Assembly (NCBI GenBank): GCA_017645945.1
Contig: JAGCNL010000044.1
Span: forward strand, 1 to 64,000
DNA from: Salinivirgaceae bacterium
Lineage (GTDB): Bacteria > Bacteroidota > Bacteroidia > Bacteroidales > SZUA-534
Length of the DNA: 64,000 nt
Reading direction: 5' to 3'
A program made the position numbers and the translations under genes. Positions 52,777 to 61,701 of this stretch are shown here, one piece after another (position 1 is the stretch's first letter; every line of letters begins with the position of its first letter). The notes under the pieces were generated by a model. It was not told where the DNA came from. It did no database searches and saw nothing but the letters and a program-made list of their open reading frames with translations.

Positions 52777-54270
52777 ATGGAAATTCAGATAGAACTGCTG
52801 CTTTTGGTGGTTTCGATATTGTTTTTTGTGAGCATTCTGGTTGGGAAAGCCAGCAGTAAGTTCGGAGTGCCCATACTTCTTTTGTTTTTGGGTGTGGGAA
52901 TGCTTTTCGGCAGCGACGGCTTGGGAATCCAGTTCGACAATTACAACCTTGCGCAGACCATCGGCACGGTAACTCTCTGTATCATATTGTTTTCGGGCGG
53001 AATGGACACCAAAATCCACGACATCCGACCCGTTATTGCACCAGGAATAGTGCTTGCCACCGTTGGGGTACTGCTTACGGCCGTTCTCACGGGTTTTGCC
53101 GCGTGGTTTATTCTTGGGCTCACAATGGAATCGGTAGGGTTTGGGTTGCTTACCGCGATGCTGCTTGCCGCCACAATGTCGTCAACTGATTCAGCATCAG
53201 TGTTTTCCATTCTGCGCTCAAAGGGACTTTATTTGAAAAACAATCTGCGCCCAACGCTCGAACTCGAGAGCGGCAGCAATGACCCGATGGCTTATGTGCT
53301 GACAACCACGCTGATAGGTCTTGTCAATTCAGATGCCGAACCATCGTACCTGATGGCATTCGCTTCGGTGCTGATGCAGTTGGTGATTGGCGGAGCTGTT
53401 GGTTATCTGCTTGGAACATTGCTTGTTATCGTTATCAATCGGCTGAAGATGGAGAATGCAACGCTTTACCCAATTCTGGTGCTCACGTTCTGCATTTTCA
53501 TCTTTTCATCCACCTACTACCTTAACGGCAATAGCTATCTTGCTGTGTATGTGGGAGGTTTGGTTATCGGCAACTCGAGGTTTGTGCACAAGCGCTCAAC
53601 GTCGAATTTCTTCGACGGTCTGTCGTGGCTGAGCCAACTCTGCCTGTTCCTGACGCTCGGGTTGCTAGTCAATCCGTCTGAGTTGGAGCCGATTATCATT
53701 CCCGGACTGCTTGTTAGTTTGGCAATGATGTTCATTACGAGGCCAATTAGTGTTTTTCTGTCGCTGATTCCGTTCCGCAAGTTCCAGTTCCGCGACAAGG
53801 TTTTCGTGTCGTGGGTGGGTTTGCGCGGTGCGGTGCCAATCATCTTCGCCATACTCACTCTGGCCAACGATGTTCCGCACGCACGACTGATATTCAATCT
53901 GGTATTCTTCTGCACGCTGGTGTCGCTCATTTTCCAGGGCACCACACTGCCGTTTGTTGCAAAACGTCTTGGGGTGGCCGAAAAGCCCGACGACGCACTC
54001 AAACCGAAGAATTTCGACATCGATTTTCCTGAGGAGATTAAATCAGCAACGTCTGAAATCTTGCTCACTGACAGTATTTTAAGCAACGGTTCGCGACTGA
54101 TGGATTTGGGCATGCCCGAAAAAACTCTGGTGATTATGGTCCGCCGTGGTGACTCTTTCTTTGTGCCCACGGGCAGCACACAACTGATGGCTGGCGATAA
54201 GTTGCTGGTTATCACCGATAATAACGAGGCGCTTGAGGAAACTTATCGGAAAATGGGAATTGTGGAATAA
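52777..54270 (+). CDS. K+/H+ antiporter (CPA1 NhaP2/CvrA-like) with TrkA-C domain
   Basis: This 497-residue protein has about 12 membrane helices and CPA signatures (LFSGGMDTKI, SSTDSASVFSILR, ELESGSNDPMAY with the ND pair, WVGLRGAVPII). A C-terminal cytoplasmic TrkA-C domain (about 415-497) regulates such antiporters. It exchanges monovalent cations, probably K+, for protons across the inner membrane. Architecture and length match the potassium/proton antiporter group rather than NhaA/NhaC. Confidence 0.9.
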   Translation: MEIQIELLLLVVSILFFVSILVGKASSKFGVPILLLFLGVGMLFGSDGLGIQFDNYNLAQTIGTVTLCIILFSGGMDTKIHDIRPVIAPGIVLATVGVLLTAVLTGFAAWFILGLTMESVGFGLLTAMLLAATMSSTDSASVFSILRSKGLYLKNNLRPTLELESGSNDPMAYVLTTTLIGLVNSDAEPSYLMAFASVLMQLVIGGAVGYLLGTLLVIVINRLKMENATLYPILVLTFCIFIFSSTYYLNGNSYLAVYVGGLVIGNSRFVHKRSTSNFFDGLSWLSQLCLFLTLGLLVNPSELEPIIIPGLLVSLAMMFITRPISVFLSLIPFRKFQFRDKVFVSWVGLRGAVPIIFAILTLANDVPHARLIFNLVFFCTLVSLIFQGTTLPFVAKRLGVAEKPDDALKPKNFDIDFPEEIKSATSEILLTDSILSNGSRLMDLGMPEKTLVIMVRRGDSFFVPTGSTQLMAGDKLLVITDNNEALEETYRKMGIVE

Positions 54271-54345
54271 ACGACAACACCCGACATCCAATACCAAAAA
54301 ACTCATACTTGCACCTTGTAACTAATACCTATAACTGATATATCA

Positions 54346-56034
54346 ATGAAAATTCCTGATAATCTGGCAATAAACTCCTTTGCCGACATCAAACCATACT
54401 ACGACGAACTGCTTGAGCGCCCGCTGAAAACCAACAGCGAAGTGTGGCAGTGGCTGCTCGATTGGAGCGAAATCGACAGTTTTGTGGAGGAGGACTTCGC
54501 TTGGCGCTACATTAAAAACTCATGCAACACTGAAGACGCTGAGGCCAAGGCCGCTTTCGACAAGTTTGTGACCGAAATTGAGCCTGAGATTACGCTGATT
54601 ACCAATAAATTGGAGAAACGTTTCTTGACGCCCGATGTGCAGCTTCACATCGACAAAGCGAAACTTTTCACCATGGTTCGCGCCATTCGCAACAGCAACG
54701 AGTTGTTCCGCGAGGAGAACGTGCCCATTGAGGCCGAGCTGCAGCAGGCCGAGCAGGAATTTGGCGCTATAAGCGCGAAGATGACCGTTGAGGTTGACGG
54801 CCGCCAGATGACGATGCAACAAGCATCGAACTACATGAAAACTGCCAGCCGCGATGTGCGCAAACAGGTGTACGAGAAGATGATAGCCCGCCGCATGGCC
54901 GACAAGCCAGCCATCGACAATCTGATGGAAAAACTGATGGGGTTGCGCAACAAAATGGCCGCTAACGCTGGTTTCGACTGCTATACCGACTTCCGTTTTC
55001 GTCAGTTGGGGCGTTTCGATTACACTGCCGCCGACTGCCGCGATTTTCACCGCTCGGTGGCCGAAGTGGTGGTGCCGCTTGTTGACGAAATCAACCTGCG
55101 CCGCCGCCAGATGATGGGCGTTGATGTGCTGCGCCCCTACGATTTGGCTGTTGACCTGCCCGTGGGTACGCACCTAAAACCCTTCGAATCTACTGCCGAC
55201 CTTGTGCGCAAGACCGCTCTCTGCTTCCGCGATATCGACCCTGAACTAGGGATGATAATGAATGCGATGTCGAGAATGGGCCGTCTCGACCTTGAGTCGC
55301 GTGTGGGCAAGGCGCCAGGCGGCTACAACTATCCGCTCTACCGCAGCAATACCGCTTTTATTTTTGCCAATACCACTGGAAATCTGCATGATATGGTGAC
55401 GCTGATGCACGAGGGCGGCCACGCTGTTCATGCTTTCCTGACTGCCGACCAGCCGCTTGTGCACTTCAAAGACACGCCTGCTGAAATTGCCGAACTGGCC
55501 AGTATGAGCATGGAGTTAATTTCGATGTCGCAATGGCACCATTTCTTCAGCAATGAACGCGAACTCAAAATGGCCAAAATCAATCAGTTAGAAGATGTTG
55601 TGATGGGGTTGCCGTGGATTGCCGCCGTCGACAAATTCCAACACTATCTGTATGAGAATAAAGGAAATACAGCCGAGCAGCGCACCGCCGCCTGGCGCGA
55701 TATTATGGTGGAGTTTGGCAGCCGCGTGGTTGATTATTCGGGTTATGAGGATGCTTATAACAGCCGCTGGCAGAGGCAGTTGCATATTTTCGAACTGCCG
55801 TTCTATTACGTCGAATATGGATTTGCGCAGTTGGGCGCCATCAGCATTTGGAAACGTTACACTGAGAATCCTCAGCAGGCTATTGCCGACTACAAGCGCG
55901 CCCTGCGCTTAGGTTACAGCCATCCCATTGGCGAAGTGTACGAGACCGCAGGTATAAAATTCTGCTTCACAACTGATTACATTGCCGAATTGATGGATTT
56001 TGTAAAGGCGGAGATGCGGAAGTTGGAGGAGTAG
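54346..56034 (+). CDS. M3-family oligoendopeptidase
   Basis: This 562-residue metallopeptidase has the zinc site HEGGHAVHAF with the third ligand Glu in the downstream EIAELASMSMEL region. The C-terminal YVEYGFAQLGAISIW and GYSHPIGEVYETAGIKF segments match oligoendopeptidase F-like enzymes. It is cytoplasmic, with no signal peptide, and degrades short peptides. It stands alone and is convergent with tcdA (7-base gap between the stops). Confidence 0.93.
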   Translation: MKIPDNLAINSFADIKPYYDELLERPLKTNSEVWQWLLDWSEIDSFVEEDFAWRYIKNSCNTEDAEAKAAFDKFVTEIEPEITLITNKLEKRFLTPDVQLHIDKAKLFTMVRAIRNSNELFREENVPIEAELQQAEQEFGAISAKMTVEVDGRQMTMQQASNYMKTASRDVRKQVYEKMIARRMADKPAIDNLMEKLMGLRNKMAANAGFDCYTDFRFRQLGRFDYTAADCRDFHRSVAEVVVPLVDEINLRRRQMMGVDVLRPYDLAVDLPVGTHLKPFESTADLVRKTALCFRDIDPELGMIMNAMSRMGRLDLESRVGKAPGGYNYPLYRSNTAFIFANTTGNLHDMVTLMHEGGHAVHAFLTADQPLVHFKDTPAEIAELASMSMELISMSQWHHFFSNERELKMAKINQLEDVVMGLPWIAAVDKFQHYLYENKGNTAEQRTAAWRDIMVEFGSRVVDYSGYEDAYNSRWQRQLHIFELPFYYVEYGFAQLGAISIWKRYTENPQQAIADYKRALRLGYSHPIGEVYETAGIKFCFTTDYIAELMDFVKAEMRKLEE

Positions 56035-56040
56035 GGCGGT

Positions 56041-56766
56041 TCACTGCTCCATGCCAGCCAAATCGCGGATAACCTTTGACGCACAGTAGATTCCAAACAG
56101 CGCCGGCATGTATGATATGGTGCCGACAGTCGATTTTTTGTTCTCTTCGTCGTCAACTTCAACAACTGCGGTCTTGTCAGTCAGTTCCGTTGAGAAAACC
56201 ACCGTCAGACCTTTGTCGATTCCCTTGCGGTGCAAGCGTTTGCGTATGGAGCGTGCAAGTTTGCAGTTGAAGGTTTTGCTGATGTCGGCGATTTGTAGTT
56301 TGGTGGGGTCAGTTTTGCCGCCAGAGCCCATGCTGCTTATGATTGGCAGCCCCATCTGAATGCTGTGGTAAATCAGAAAAACCTTCGGTGAGAGCGTGTC
56401 GATGGCGTCAACCACATAATCGTATTTGTTTTCAAGCAGTTGCACCATTCTCTCGTCGCGGATGAATTCGTTTACCACTGTCAGGTCGATATCGGGATTG
56501 ATGTCGCGCAGACGGGCGGCCATAACTTCGGTTTTGGGCTTGCCAACCTGGCTGTGCAATGCTGGTAACTGTCTGTTGATGTTTGAGTTGCTTACCGTAT
56601 CGCCATCAACAATCGTCATTCGGCCAATACCGGCGCGGGCAATCATCTCGGCCGCGTAGGCGCCCACACCGCCCAAGCCAACCACCAAAACGTGCTTCTG
56701 GCGCAGGCGTTCAAGTTTCTCGCTGCCCAGCAAAAGTTCAGTCCGTTCTAACCAACTGTTGTCCAT
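56041..56766 (-). CDS. tcdA: tRNA threonylcarbamoyladenosine dehydratase
   Basis: The 241-residue E1-like protein has the nucleotide loop VVGLGGVGAYAAEMIARAGI, the NxNRQ segment SNSNINRQLPAL, DAIDTLSPK and the TcdA-type SSMGSGGKTDPTKL. TcdA (CsdL) cyclises t6A to ct6A in tRNA using ATP. It overlaps the upstream tatD gene by 19 bases, in an operon with a thioesterase gene. Confidence 0.92.
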   Translation of the reverse strand: MDNSWLERTELLLGSEKLERLRQKHVLVVGLGGVGAYAAEMIARAGIGRMTIVDGDTVSNSNINRQLPALHSQVGKPKTEVMAARLRDINPDIDLTVVNEFIRDERMVQLLENKYDYVVDAIDTLSPKVFLIYHSIQMGLPIISSMGSGGKTDPTKLQIADISKTFNCKLARSIRKRLHRKGIDKGLTVVFSTELTDKTAVVEVDDEENKKSTVGTISYMPALFGIYCASKVIRDLAGMEQ

Positions 56767-57410
56767 CTGTCGCCGAATAATCGTGTCAAATTATTGAAAA
56801 TAATTGCTTTAAGTTCGTCAACGCTGATGCGTTTCAAACCTGCCGCAAAGGTATAAATATCGCTGATACCCAACTGCTTTGTGTCAGTTTCCAGAAATAT
56901 GCAATCGTTTGGAACGTTTGTAAAAACGCTTTGCAACTTGCTGTCAGTAAGTAGTTTGTGACCGAACGAAAGCCTTGCGGAGTGAGCCAGAAGTTGTTCC
57001 GCAGTTGTTGCGTTGCCGCTGAAACCATGAAAAATCATCGGCACACCTGGGTTTTGGCGAAGAACCTGCAAAAAATCGGAATAGGCTCGCACACAGTGAA
57101 TTATCACTGGCAGATTGTGTCGCTTTGCGATGTCGAGTTGCTGCTTGAAAATGCTCATTTGCAGGCTGATATCGGTGTCGATGGCTCGGTCGATGCCGAT
57201 TTCGCCCACAGCGTCCAACTTGCCGCTTTGGCACAGGTTTTCAATCGCGGCAAGCGCTTTCTGATGGTCGCATTTGCCCACATTCCACGGGTGCAGACCT
57301 GCCGATGCAAACGTTGCACAAGGTGCTGCAACAAAGTCATCAAGGTTGACAAGTTCGATGCCGTCACCAGTTTCGGCGTGAGTGTGGATGTTGACAAACG
57401 GCGCCGTCAT
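56748..57410 (-). CDS. TatD-family metal-dependent hydrolase
   Basis: The 220-residue amidohydrolase has the HxH motif NIHTHAE, the Glu of AVGEIGID, His in PVIIHCVRA, His in MIFHGFSG and Asp in FLETD. These are the TatD metal ligands. Family members are 3'-5' exonucleases or deoxyribonucleases. It is slightly shorter than the usual 255-265 residues. Its start overlaps the thioesterase stop by 1 base and its end overlaps tcdA by 19 bases. Confidence 0.88.
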   Translation of the reverse strand: MTAPFVNIHTHAETGDGIELVNLDDFVAAPCATFASAGLHPWNVGKCDHQKALAAIENLCQSGKLDAVGEIGIDRAIDTDISLQMSIFKQQLDIAKRHNLPVIIHCVRAYSDFLQVLRQNPGVPMIFHGFSGNATTAEQLLAHSARLSFGHKLLTDSKLQSVFTNVPNDCIFLETDTKQLGISDIYTFAAGLKRISVDELKAIIFNNLTRLFGDRWTTVG

Positions 57411-57805
57411 CAGTCGAAATACTTGTCGAGTTCTGGTGCGCGTGAGAGTTTGCCGTCAACGGTTACCACGGTTGTGATGGTTGCTTCAGAGCAGACTTGG
57501 CGCTCGGGCAGCAGCAGTATCTTTTGGTGGAACAGCATTTTAAAGCCGTCGCGCTCGGCGGTAGTGGTCACCACAAACTCATCGCGGCTGCGGAGCGGAC
57601 GCTTGTAGCGTATGTCGACACGGGCCACAACCACGTAAATATTCTTCTCGACAAGCTCGGCAAAACTGATGCCGCGTTCGATGCACATCTCGTGGCGCGC
57701 GTGCTCATAATAGTGTTGGTAGTTAGCATTGTTCACAATGCCTTCCATATCGCATTCGTAGTCGCGAACTTTCATCTGTAGTTCGTGTGTCTTGTTGTTT
57801 TCCAT
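57410..57805 (-). CDS. Acyl-CoA thioesterase (4HBT, YbgC-like)
   Basis: This 131-residue hotdog-fold enzyme has the segment YECDMEGIVNNANYQHYYEHAR, a YbgC/4HBT active-site motif with Asp followed by GIVNN, and RVDIRYKRPLRSRDEF. It hydrolyses acyl-CoA thioesters, and its chain preference is unknown. It is the first gene of the thioesterase-tatD-tcdA operon, with a well-formed promoter upstream. Confidence 0.9.
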   Translation of the reverse strand: MENNKTHELQMKVRDYECDMEGIVNNANYQHYYEHARHEMCIERGISFAELVEKNIYVVVARVDIRYKRPLRSRDEFVVTTTAERDGFKMLFHQKILLLPERQVCSEATITTVVTVDGKLSRAPELDKYFD

Positions 57806-57839
57806 TGTTTTAAATGTATTTCTCTGTAAAAAATCAGCA

Positions 57840-57847
57840 CAAAATTA
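57840..57847 (-). promoter_or_regulatory. Promoter of the thioesterase-tatD-tcdA operon
   Basis: Minus-strand TAATTTTG (perfect -7) lies 21 bases after TATTG (-33-like). An inverted repeat GCTAT...ATAGC (about 57863-57880) overlaps the -33 box and could be an operator. Confidence 0.65.
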
Positions 57848-57981
57848 AATTTTTTGAGCTATCGTTTGCAATAGCGTAAAAGTCAGTGCCATAAAGAAAT
57901 GTGTTTTCAGATTATTGTTAAATAGAATTATGCAAACGTTAGCCTAAAAACTGATTTTTAGGCAGTTGCGACAAACGAGTT

Positions 57982-57989
57982 TATCTTTG
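57982..57989 (+). promoter_or_regulatory. -7 promoter element of a candidate small RNA
   Basis: TATCTTTG, a perfect match, on the plus strand with no coding gene downstream in that orientation. The -33 region (TTTTTAGG) is weak. Confidence 0.55.
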
Positions 57990-57995
57990 CATCGC

Positions 57996-58098
57996 AATCG
58001 GGAAGAAAAAGATGCCCGATTTCAAACAAAGAGTTTAGTGGTTATTACGTGGTATTAGTTGTGGGCGAGTTTGCTGAGAGGCAGCTCGCTTTTTTTTG
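57996..58098 (+). ncRNA. Candidate small RNA of about 100 bases
   Basis: Downstream of a perfect -7 word lie a hairpin AATCGGG/CCCGATT (57996-58002 with 58015-58021), an unstructured AT-rich linker and an intrinsic terminator. The terminator has stem GCGAG/CTCGC with an inner TGCT-GAGA-GGCA and eight T residues (about 58064-58098). No ORF fits, and the next gene is on the other strand (stop at 58103). The RNA's 3' end abuts the 3' end of the namZ transcript. No known RNA family is recognised. Confidence 0.55.
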
Positions 58099-58102
58099 CT
58101 CC

Positions 58103-59266
58103 CTAAAAATCCTCGTACAGCAGATATTTCTTTCTAATCAGCTGAAAATCACGCAGCCCATCTTGCCACGACTGGCGGATTTCGGCTTCGGTCATACCTT
58201 TTTTTATCTGGTTCCGAAGTTCAGGGCCGGCAAGTTTGTCGAGGAACGAATTGAAGAAATCTGGCTTTGAAAGGAAATATTCGTAGCTGTCAATCAGCCA
58301 TTTAAGATTGATGCGTGCGGCCGATTCGAGCGAATCGGTGCTAATCTGACGTAGGTCGTAGCCTCGACACAGCACATCTTTAAACGGCGGATATTTTGCA
58401 CCTTCAACGCTGTGCGGCGTGAAACGGAACGGTGCCACATTGTAGTCGGGGTGGCCGATGGCCTCGAACGGAAACTCTGTTCCTCGCGCCACGCTCATAA
58501 AAGTGCCTTCAAACAGCCCCAGTGACGGGTATAGCAGCACCGAACGATAGGTTGGCAGATTCGGCGATGGTTTTATAGGCAATTGATAATGAGTGCGGTG
58601 AGTGTAATTTCGGCATGGCACAACCATAAGTTGGCAGATTTCGCCGCCGCTGAGCCAGTGCTCGCCGTTAATCATCATTGCGTACTCGCCAATAGTCATT
58701 CCGTGAACGAGCGGCACGGGGTGCATTCCCACAAACGAGCGTGTTGTGGCTGTGTCGAGCACTGGGCCGTCAATGTAGAATCCGTTGGGGGTTGGGCGGT
58801 CGAGAACCAACAGCGGCACGTTGTTTTCGGCGCAGGCCTCCATCACGTAGTGAAGCGTTGAAATATAGGTGTAGAATCGCACGCCAACATCTTGAATATC
58901 AAATATTACAAGGTCGAGGCTGTCCATGTCAGCGGTTGTTGGCTTGCGGTGCTTGCCGTAGAGCGACACCACAGGCAGACCTGTTGCAACATCGATGTTG
59001 TCGGCCAGATGCTCGCCCGCATCGGCTTGACCGCGAAAACCATGCTCTGGACCGAAAACTCTGAGAATATTTATGCTTGAATTCAAAAGAGAATCAACAA
59101 GATGCGTTTGCCCAATCACTGAGGTCTGGTTGGCTACAACGGCAATTCGTTTGCCTGTAAGCAGAGGCAGATAATCAGCCGTCTGCTGGGCGCCGACAAT
59201 CACTTGCGAGTGTGCTCCAAGAGCCATCGCAGCAAGCAGAACCGTTATCACAAACTTGATTTTCAT
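58103..59266 (-). CDS. Exo-beta-N-acetylmuramidase, NamZ-like (DUF1343)
   Basis: The 387-residue protein starts at ATG 59266 (MKIKFVITVLLAAMALGAHS signal peptide). A longer frame to 59839 is antisense to the permease gene. DUF1343/NamZ hallmarks are GKRIAVVANQTS, VFGPEHGFRG-ADAGE, VSLYGKHRKP, IFDIQDVGVRFYTYISTL, LDRPTPNG and ARGTEFPFEAIGHP. NamZ releases terminal MurNAc from peptidoglycan fragments, so this is a periplasmic cell-wall recycling enzyme. It is divergent from the LolC/E-like gene. Confidence 0.92.
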   Translation of the reverse strand: MKIKFVITVLLAAMALGAHSQVIVGAQQTADYLPLLTGKRIAVVANQTSVIGQTHLVDSLLNSSINILRVFGPEHGFRGQADAGEHLADNIDVATGLPVVSLYGKHRKPTTADMDSLDLVIFDIQDVGVRFYTYISTLHYVMEACAENNVPLLVLDRPTPNGFYIDGPVLDTATTRSFVGMHPVPLVHGMTIGEYAMMINGEHWLSGGEICQLMVVPCRNYTHRTHYQLPIKPSPNLPTYRSVLLYPSLGLFEGTFMSVARGTEFPFEAIGHPDYNVAPFRFTPHSVEGAKYPPFKDVLCRGYDLRQISTDSLESAARINLKWLIDSYEYFLSKPDFFNSFLDKLAGPELRNQIKKGMTEAEIRQSWQDGLRDFQLIRKKYLLYEDF

Positions 59267-59286
59267 CCAAAATAATTTTGTCGTTA

Positions 59287-59294
59287 CAAACATA
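59287..59294 (-). promoter_or_regulatory. -7 promoter element of the NamZ-like gene
   Basis: Minus-strand TATGTTTG, a perfect match, about 21 bases before ATG 59266. Confidence 0.6.
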
Positions 59295-59317
59295 ACCTTT
59301 TCATGTTCGATTTGCAC

Positions 59318-59325
59318 TACATTTG
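59318..59325 (+). promoter_or_regulatory. -7 promoter element of the LolC/E-like gene
   Basis: TACATTTG, a perfect match, 20 bases before the TTG start at 59345. Confidence 0.6.
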
Positions 59326-59344
59326 TCGCTAAAACATAACGATT

Positions 59345-60589
59345 TTGAAAACCGAGTTTTTCATAGCGAACCGCATCACTTTTAACCGCAAGGACGGACG
59401 CTCGTTCACAGGGCCAATTGTCAACATTTCGGTTGCGGGCATTGCACTGGGCCTGGCCGTGATGATTTTGAGCATGGCCATCGTCACAGGGTTCCGCAAT
59501 GAGGTGAGCTCGAAGGTGACGGGTTTCAGTGCCGACGTGCAGATTTCGAATTTTGATGCCAACAACTCGTTCGAGACGCAGCCAGTTGATGTCAACTCGG
59601 TGCCAATGAGCGATATACTGGCCGTTGGCGGAGTGACGCACGTTCAGCCTTATGTGCTGAAATCGGGTATTGTGAAGACGCAAAACGACATTCAAGCCGT
59701 GGTGCTGAAGGGCATCGACCAGAGTTTCGACTGGTCGTTCATGCGCGAACACATGGTCGCGGGCGATACTTTCGCCATTGCCGACACCGTTAAATCGAAC
59801 CGCATTTTCATGTCGGACTATATGGCTAATCTGCTGCATCTGTCAGTGGGTGACAAGATTACCGTTTATTTTGTGCAGAATCCGCCGCGCATGCGTCCGT
59901 TTATTGTGAGCGGTCTTTACAAGACAAGCATCGAAGATTTCGACCATGTTTTTGCCCTTGTCGATATGCGGCATCTTCAAAAAGTGAATGACTGGCAACC
60001 TAACCAAATCAGCGGTTACGAGGTGACTATCAATGATTTCGACAAACTTGAGACCATTGCCGACAGCATTTTCTTTGTTGCGGGCAACAATTTCCTGAAA
60101 GGCGGTTCGAGCTTGAAAATCACTAACATAAAAGAGCGCTATCCGCAGATTTTCGACTGGCTCAACCTTCAGGACATGAATGTGTGGGTGATTCTGGCAT
60201 TGATGCTTGCAGTGGCTGGCTTCAATATGATTTCAGGTCTGCTGATTCTGATTCTCGAAAAAACCAGTATGATTGGCCTTTTGAAAGCCTTGGGCTACAG
60301 CAACTGGCATATTCAGAAGATATTTCTGATACAATCGTTCTATTTGATTGTCAAAGGTTTGGCATGGGGCAATCTGATAGGCATCGGACTTTGTCTTTTG
60401 CAGCAGCATTTCGGCATTGTGCCGCTCGACGAGTCGTCGTACTACATGAGCACCGTGCCCATCAATCTGAAGTGGTTGCATGTGGTTGCGCTCAATGTCG
60501 GCACGCTTGTTTCAACACTGATTGTGATGTTGCTGCCGTCGCTGCTGGTGTCGCATATCAGCCCTGCAAAGGCGGTGAAGTTTAATTAA
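59345..60589 (+). CDS. LolC/LolE-like FtsX-family permease
   Basis: This 414-residue protein starts with TTG at 59345 (MKTEFFIANRITF...). It has an N-terminal helix (VNISVAGIALGLAVMILSM), a periplasmic domain and three C-terminal helices (LALMLAVAGFNMISGLLILI, then two more) ending HISPAKAVKF. This matches the LolC/LolE lipoprotein-release permeases. Many Bacteroidetes use a single such subunit with LolD encoded elsewhere, and no ATPase is adjacent here. Confidence 0.88.
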   Translation: MKTEFFIANRITFNRKDGRSFTGPIVNISVAGIALGLAVMILSMAIVTGFRNEVSSKVTGFSADVQISNFDANNSFETQPVDVNSVPMSDILAVGGVTHVQPYVLKSGIVKTQNDIQAVVLKGIDQSFDWSFMREHMVAGDTFAIADTVKSNRIFMSDYMANLLHLSVGDKITVYFVQNPPRMRPFIVSGLYKTSIEDFDHVFALVDMRHLQKVNDWQPNQISGYEVTINDFDKLETIADSIFFVAGNNFLKGGSSLKITNIKERYPQIFDWLNLQDMNVWVILALMLAVAGFNMISGLLILILEKTSMIGLLKALGYSNWHIQKIFLIQSFYLIVKGLAWGNLIGIGLCLLQQHFGIVPLDESSYYMSTVPINLKWLHVVALNVGTLVSTLIVMLLPSLLVSHISPAKAVKFN

Positions 60590-60837
60590 GGTAAGTGGTA
60601 AGTGGTGAGAGGTGAGAGGTGAGAGGGGAGAGGTGAGAGGTGAGAGGTGAACGGTAAGAGGTAAGAGGTAAATGGTGAGCGAGGTGTGTGTGGTAAGATG
60701 GTGTAGTTGAGAAGTTAAGGAGTTAAGAAGTAGAGATGTTGAGAAAAATCTAAACCTTCTAAACAGCGAAGCGCTAAACCTTAAACACTAACCCCTTCCC
60801 ACTAAACTCTAAACTCTTCTCACTAATCCCTTCCCGT
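60590..60837. repeat. Low-complexity convergent intergenic repeat
   Basis: A GGTGAGAGGTGAGAGG-type purine-rich run (60600-60710) is followed by the dispersed word CTAAACCTTCTAAACAGCGA (about 60750) and a pyrimidine-rich CTCTAAACTCTTCTCACTAA run. The two halves are partly complementary and could form a long imperfect hairpin between convergent genes. There is no gene here. Confidence 0.6.
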
Positions 60838-61464
60838 TTACAGCACAAAGAATTTGATTCCTGCGGCGATTGAGAGCACTATGATGATGATGCCGCTGAT
60901 TCGGTTGAGCCAGACAATGCTTCGCAGACGGAAGTGCTTGCGGAAAATGTCCACCACGTAAGTAAGTGTAAACCACCATAATACGGCACCGCTCATGATT
61001 CCTAGCACAAGTGGCATTCCGTCGTTGAACGAGTTCCCATCCGACATCAGGTTGAGCATTGAGAAGGCTGCGCCAAAGAAGATGATTGTCAGTGGGTTAG
61101 ATGCCGTTAGGAAGAAAACGGAGATATAGTCACCAATCAGGCCCGAACGCTTTGGGCTGCGGTAGTAGCGGTACTGCTGGATGGGGTTTTTCAGCAACAT
61201 TCTGAATCCGAGGAAAAGCAGAATGCTCACGCCTGCAATCTGAAAAAACAAGTGGTGCTCAGTCAGAAAATCGGTGATGAAAGTGACTCCAAAAGCAGCC
61301 AGAACGGCATACGAAGTGTCGGCAGTGGCGGCTCCAAGCCCCGATACAAACCCTTGAAAACGGCCTTTGTTGATGGTTTTCTGCACGCACAAAACGCCAA
61401 TAGGGCCCATCGGTGCCGAAACAACCAAACCAACAATTAATCCTTTCAATAAAATTTCTATCAT
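60838..61464 (-). CDS. LysE/RhtB-family exporter
   Basis: The 208-residue membrane protein has about six helices and the LysE-family start GLVVSAPMGPIGVLCVQKTI, then AATADTSYAVLAAFG and FFLTASNPLTIIFFGA. The family exports amino acids or similar metabolites. A perfect -7 element (61490-61497) precedes it. The substrate is unknown. Confidence 0.87.
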   Translation of the reverse strand: MIEILLKGLIVGLVVSAPMGPIGVLCVQKTINKGRFQGFVSGLGAATADTSYAVLAAFGVTFITDFLTEHHLFFQIAGVSILLFLGFRMLLKNPIQQYRYYRSPKRSGLIGDYISVFFLTASNPLTIIFFGAAFSMLNLMSDGNSFNDGMPLVLGIMSGAVLWWFTLTYVVDIFRKHFRLRSIVWLNRISGIIIIVLSIAAGIKFFVL

Positions 61465-61489
61465 GTTTGCCTTCTCTGCAAGCGGATTG

Positions 61490-61497
61490 CAAAAGTA
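61490..61497 (-). promoter_or_regulatory. -7 promoter element of the LysE-type gene
   Basis: Minus-strand TACTTTTG, a perfect match, 26 bases before the start. Confidence 0.6.
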
Positions 61498-61501
61498 GCA
61501 T

Positions 61502-61701
61502 TTTTAGCGTAAAGAATAAAGAGGAAATGTGCGGGTTGTTTAATCGTTTAATCGGTGAACCGGTGAATCGAGTTATAAGTTTTAAGTTATAAAGTTTAAA
61601 GTTTAACGGGTTGAACAAGTTGAATCAATCAAAATCGAAAATAACTTATGCCTTTTGCCTTATCACTTTTGCCTAAAATCCTAACTTCTAATTCCTAAAT
61701 C
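61502..61701. other. Low-complexity intergenic spacer
   Basis: Words such as GTTTAATCGTTTAATCGGTG, TTATAAGTTTTAAGTTATAA and CTAACTTCTAATTCCTAAAT recur as in other spacers of the window. No gene or clear terminator is visible. Confidence 0.4.

Noticed and set aside
57996..58098. Small RNA as 6S RNA or tmRNA
   Set aside because: Too short, without the long bulged stem of 6S RNA or the tRNA-like ends and tag ORF of tmRNA.
59267..59839. N-terminal extension of the NamZ-like gene
   Set aside because: It is antisense to the LolC/E-like gene, and a signal peptide and a perfect promoter both support the start at 59266.
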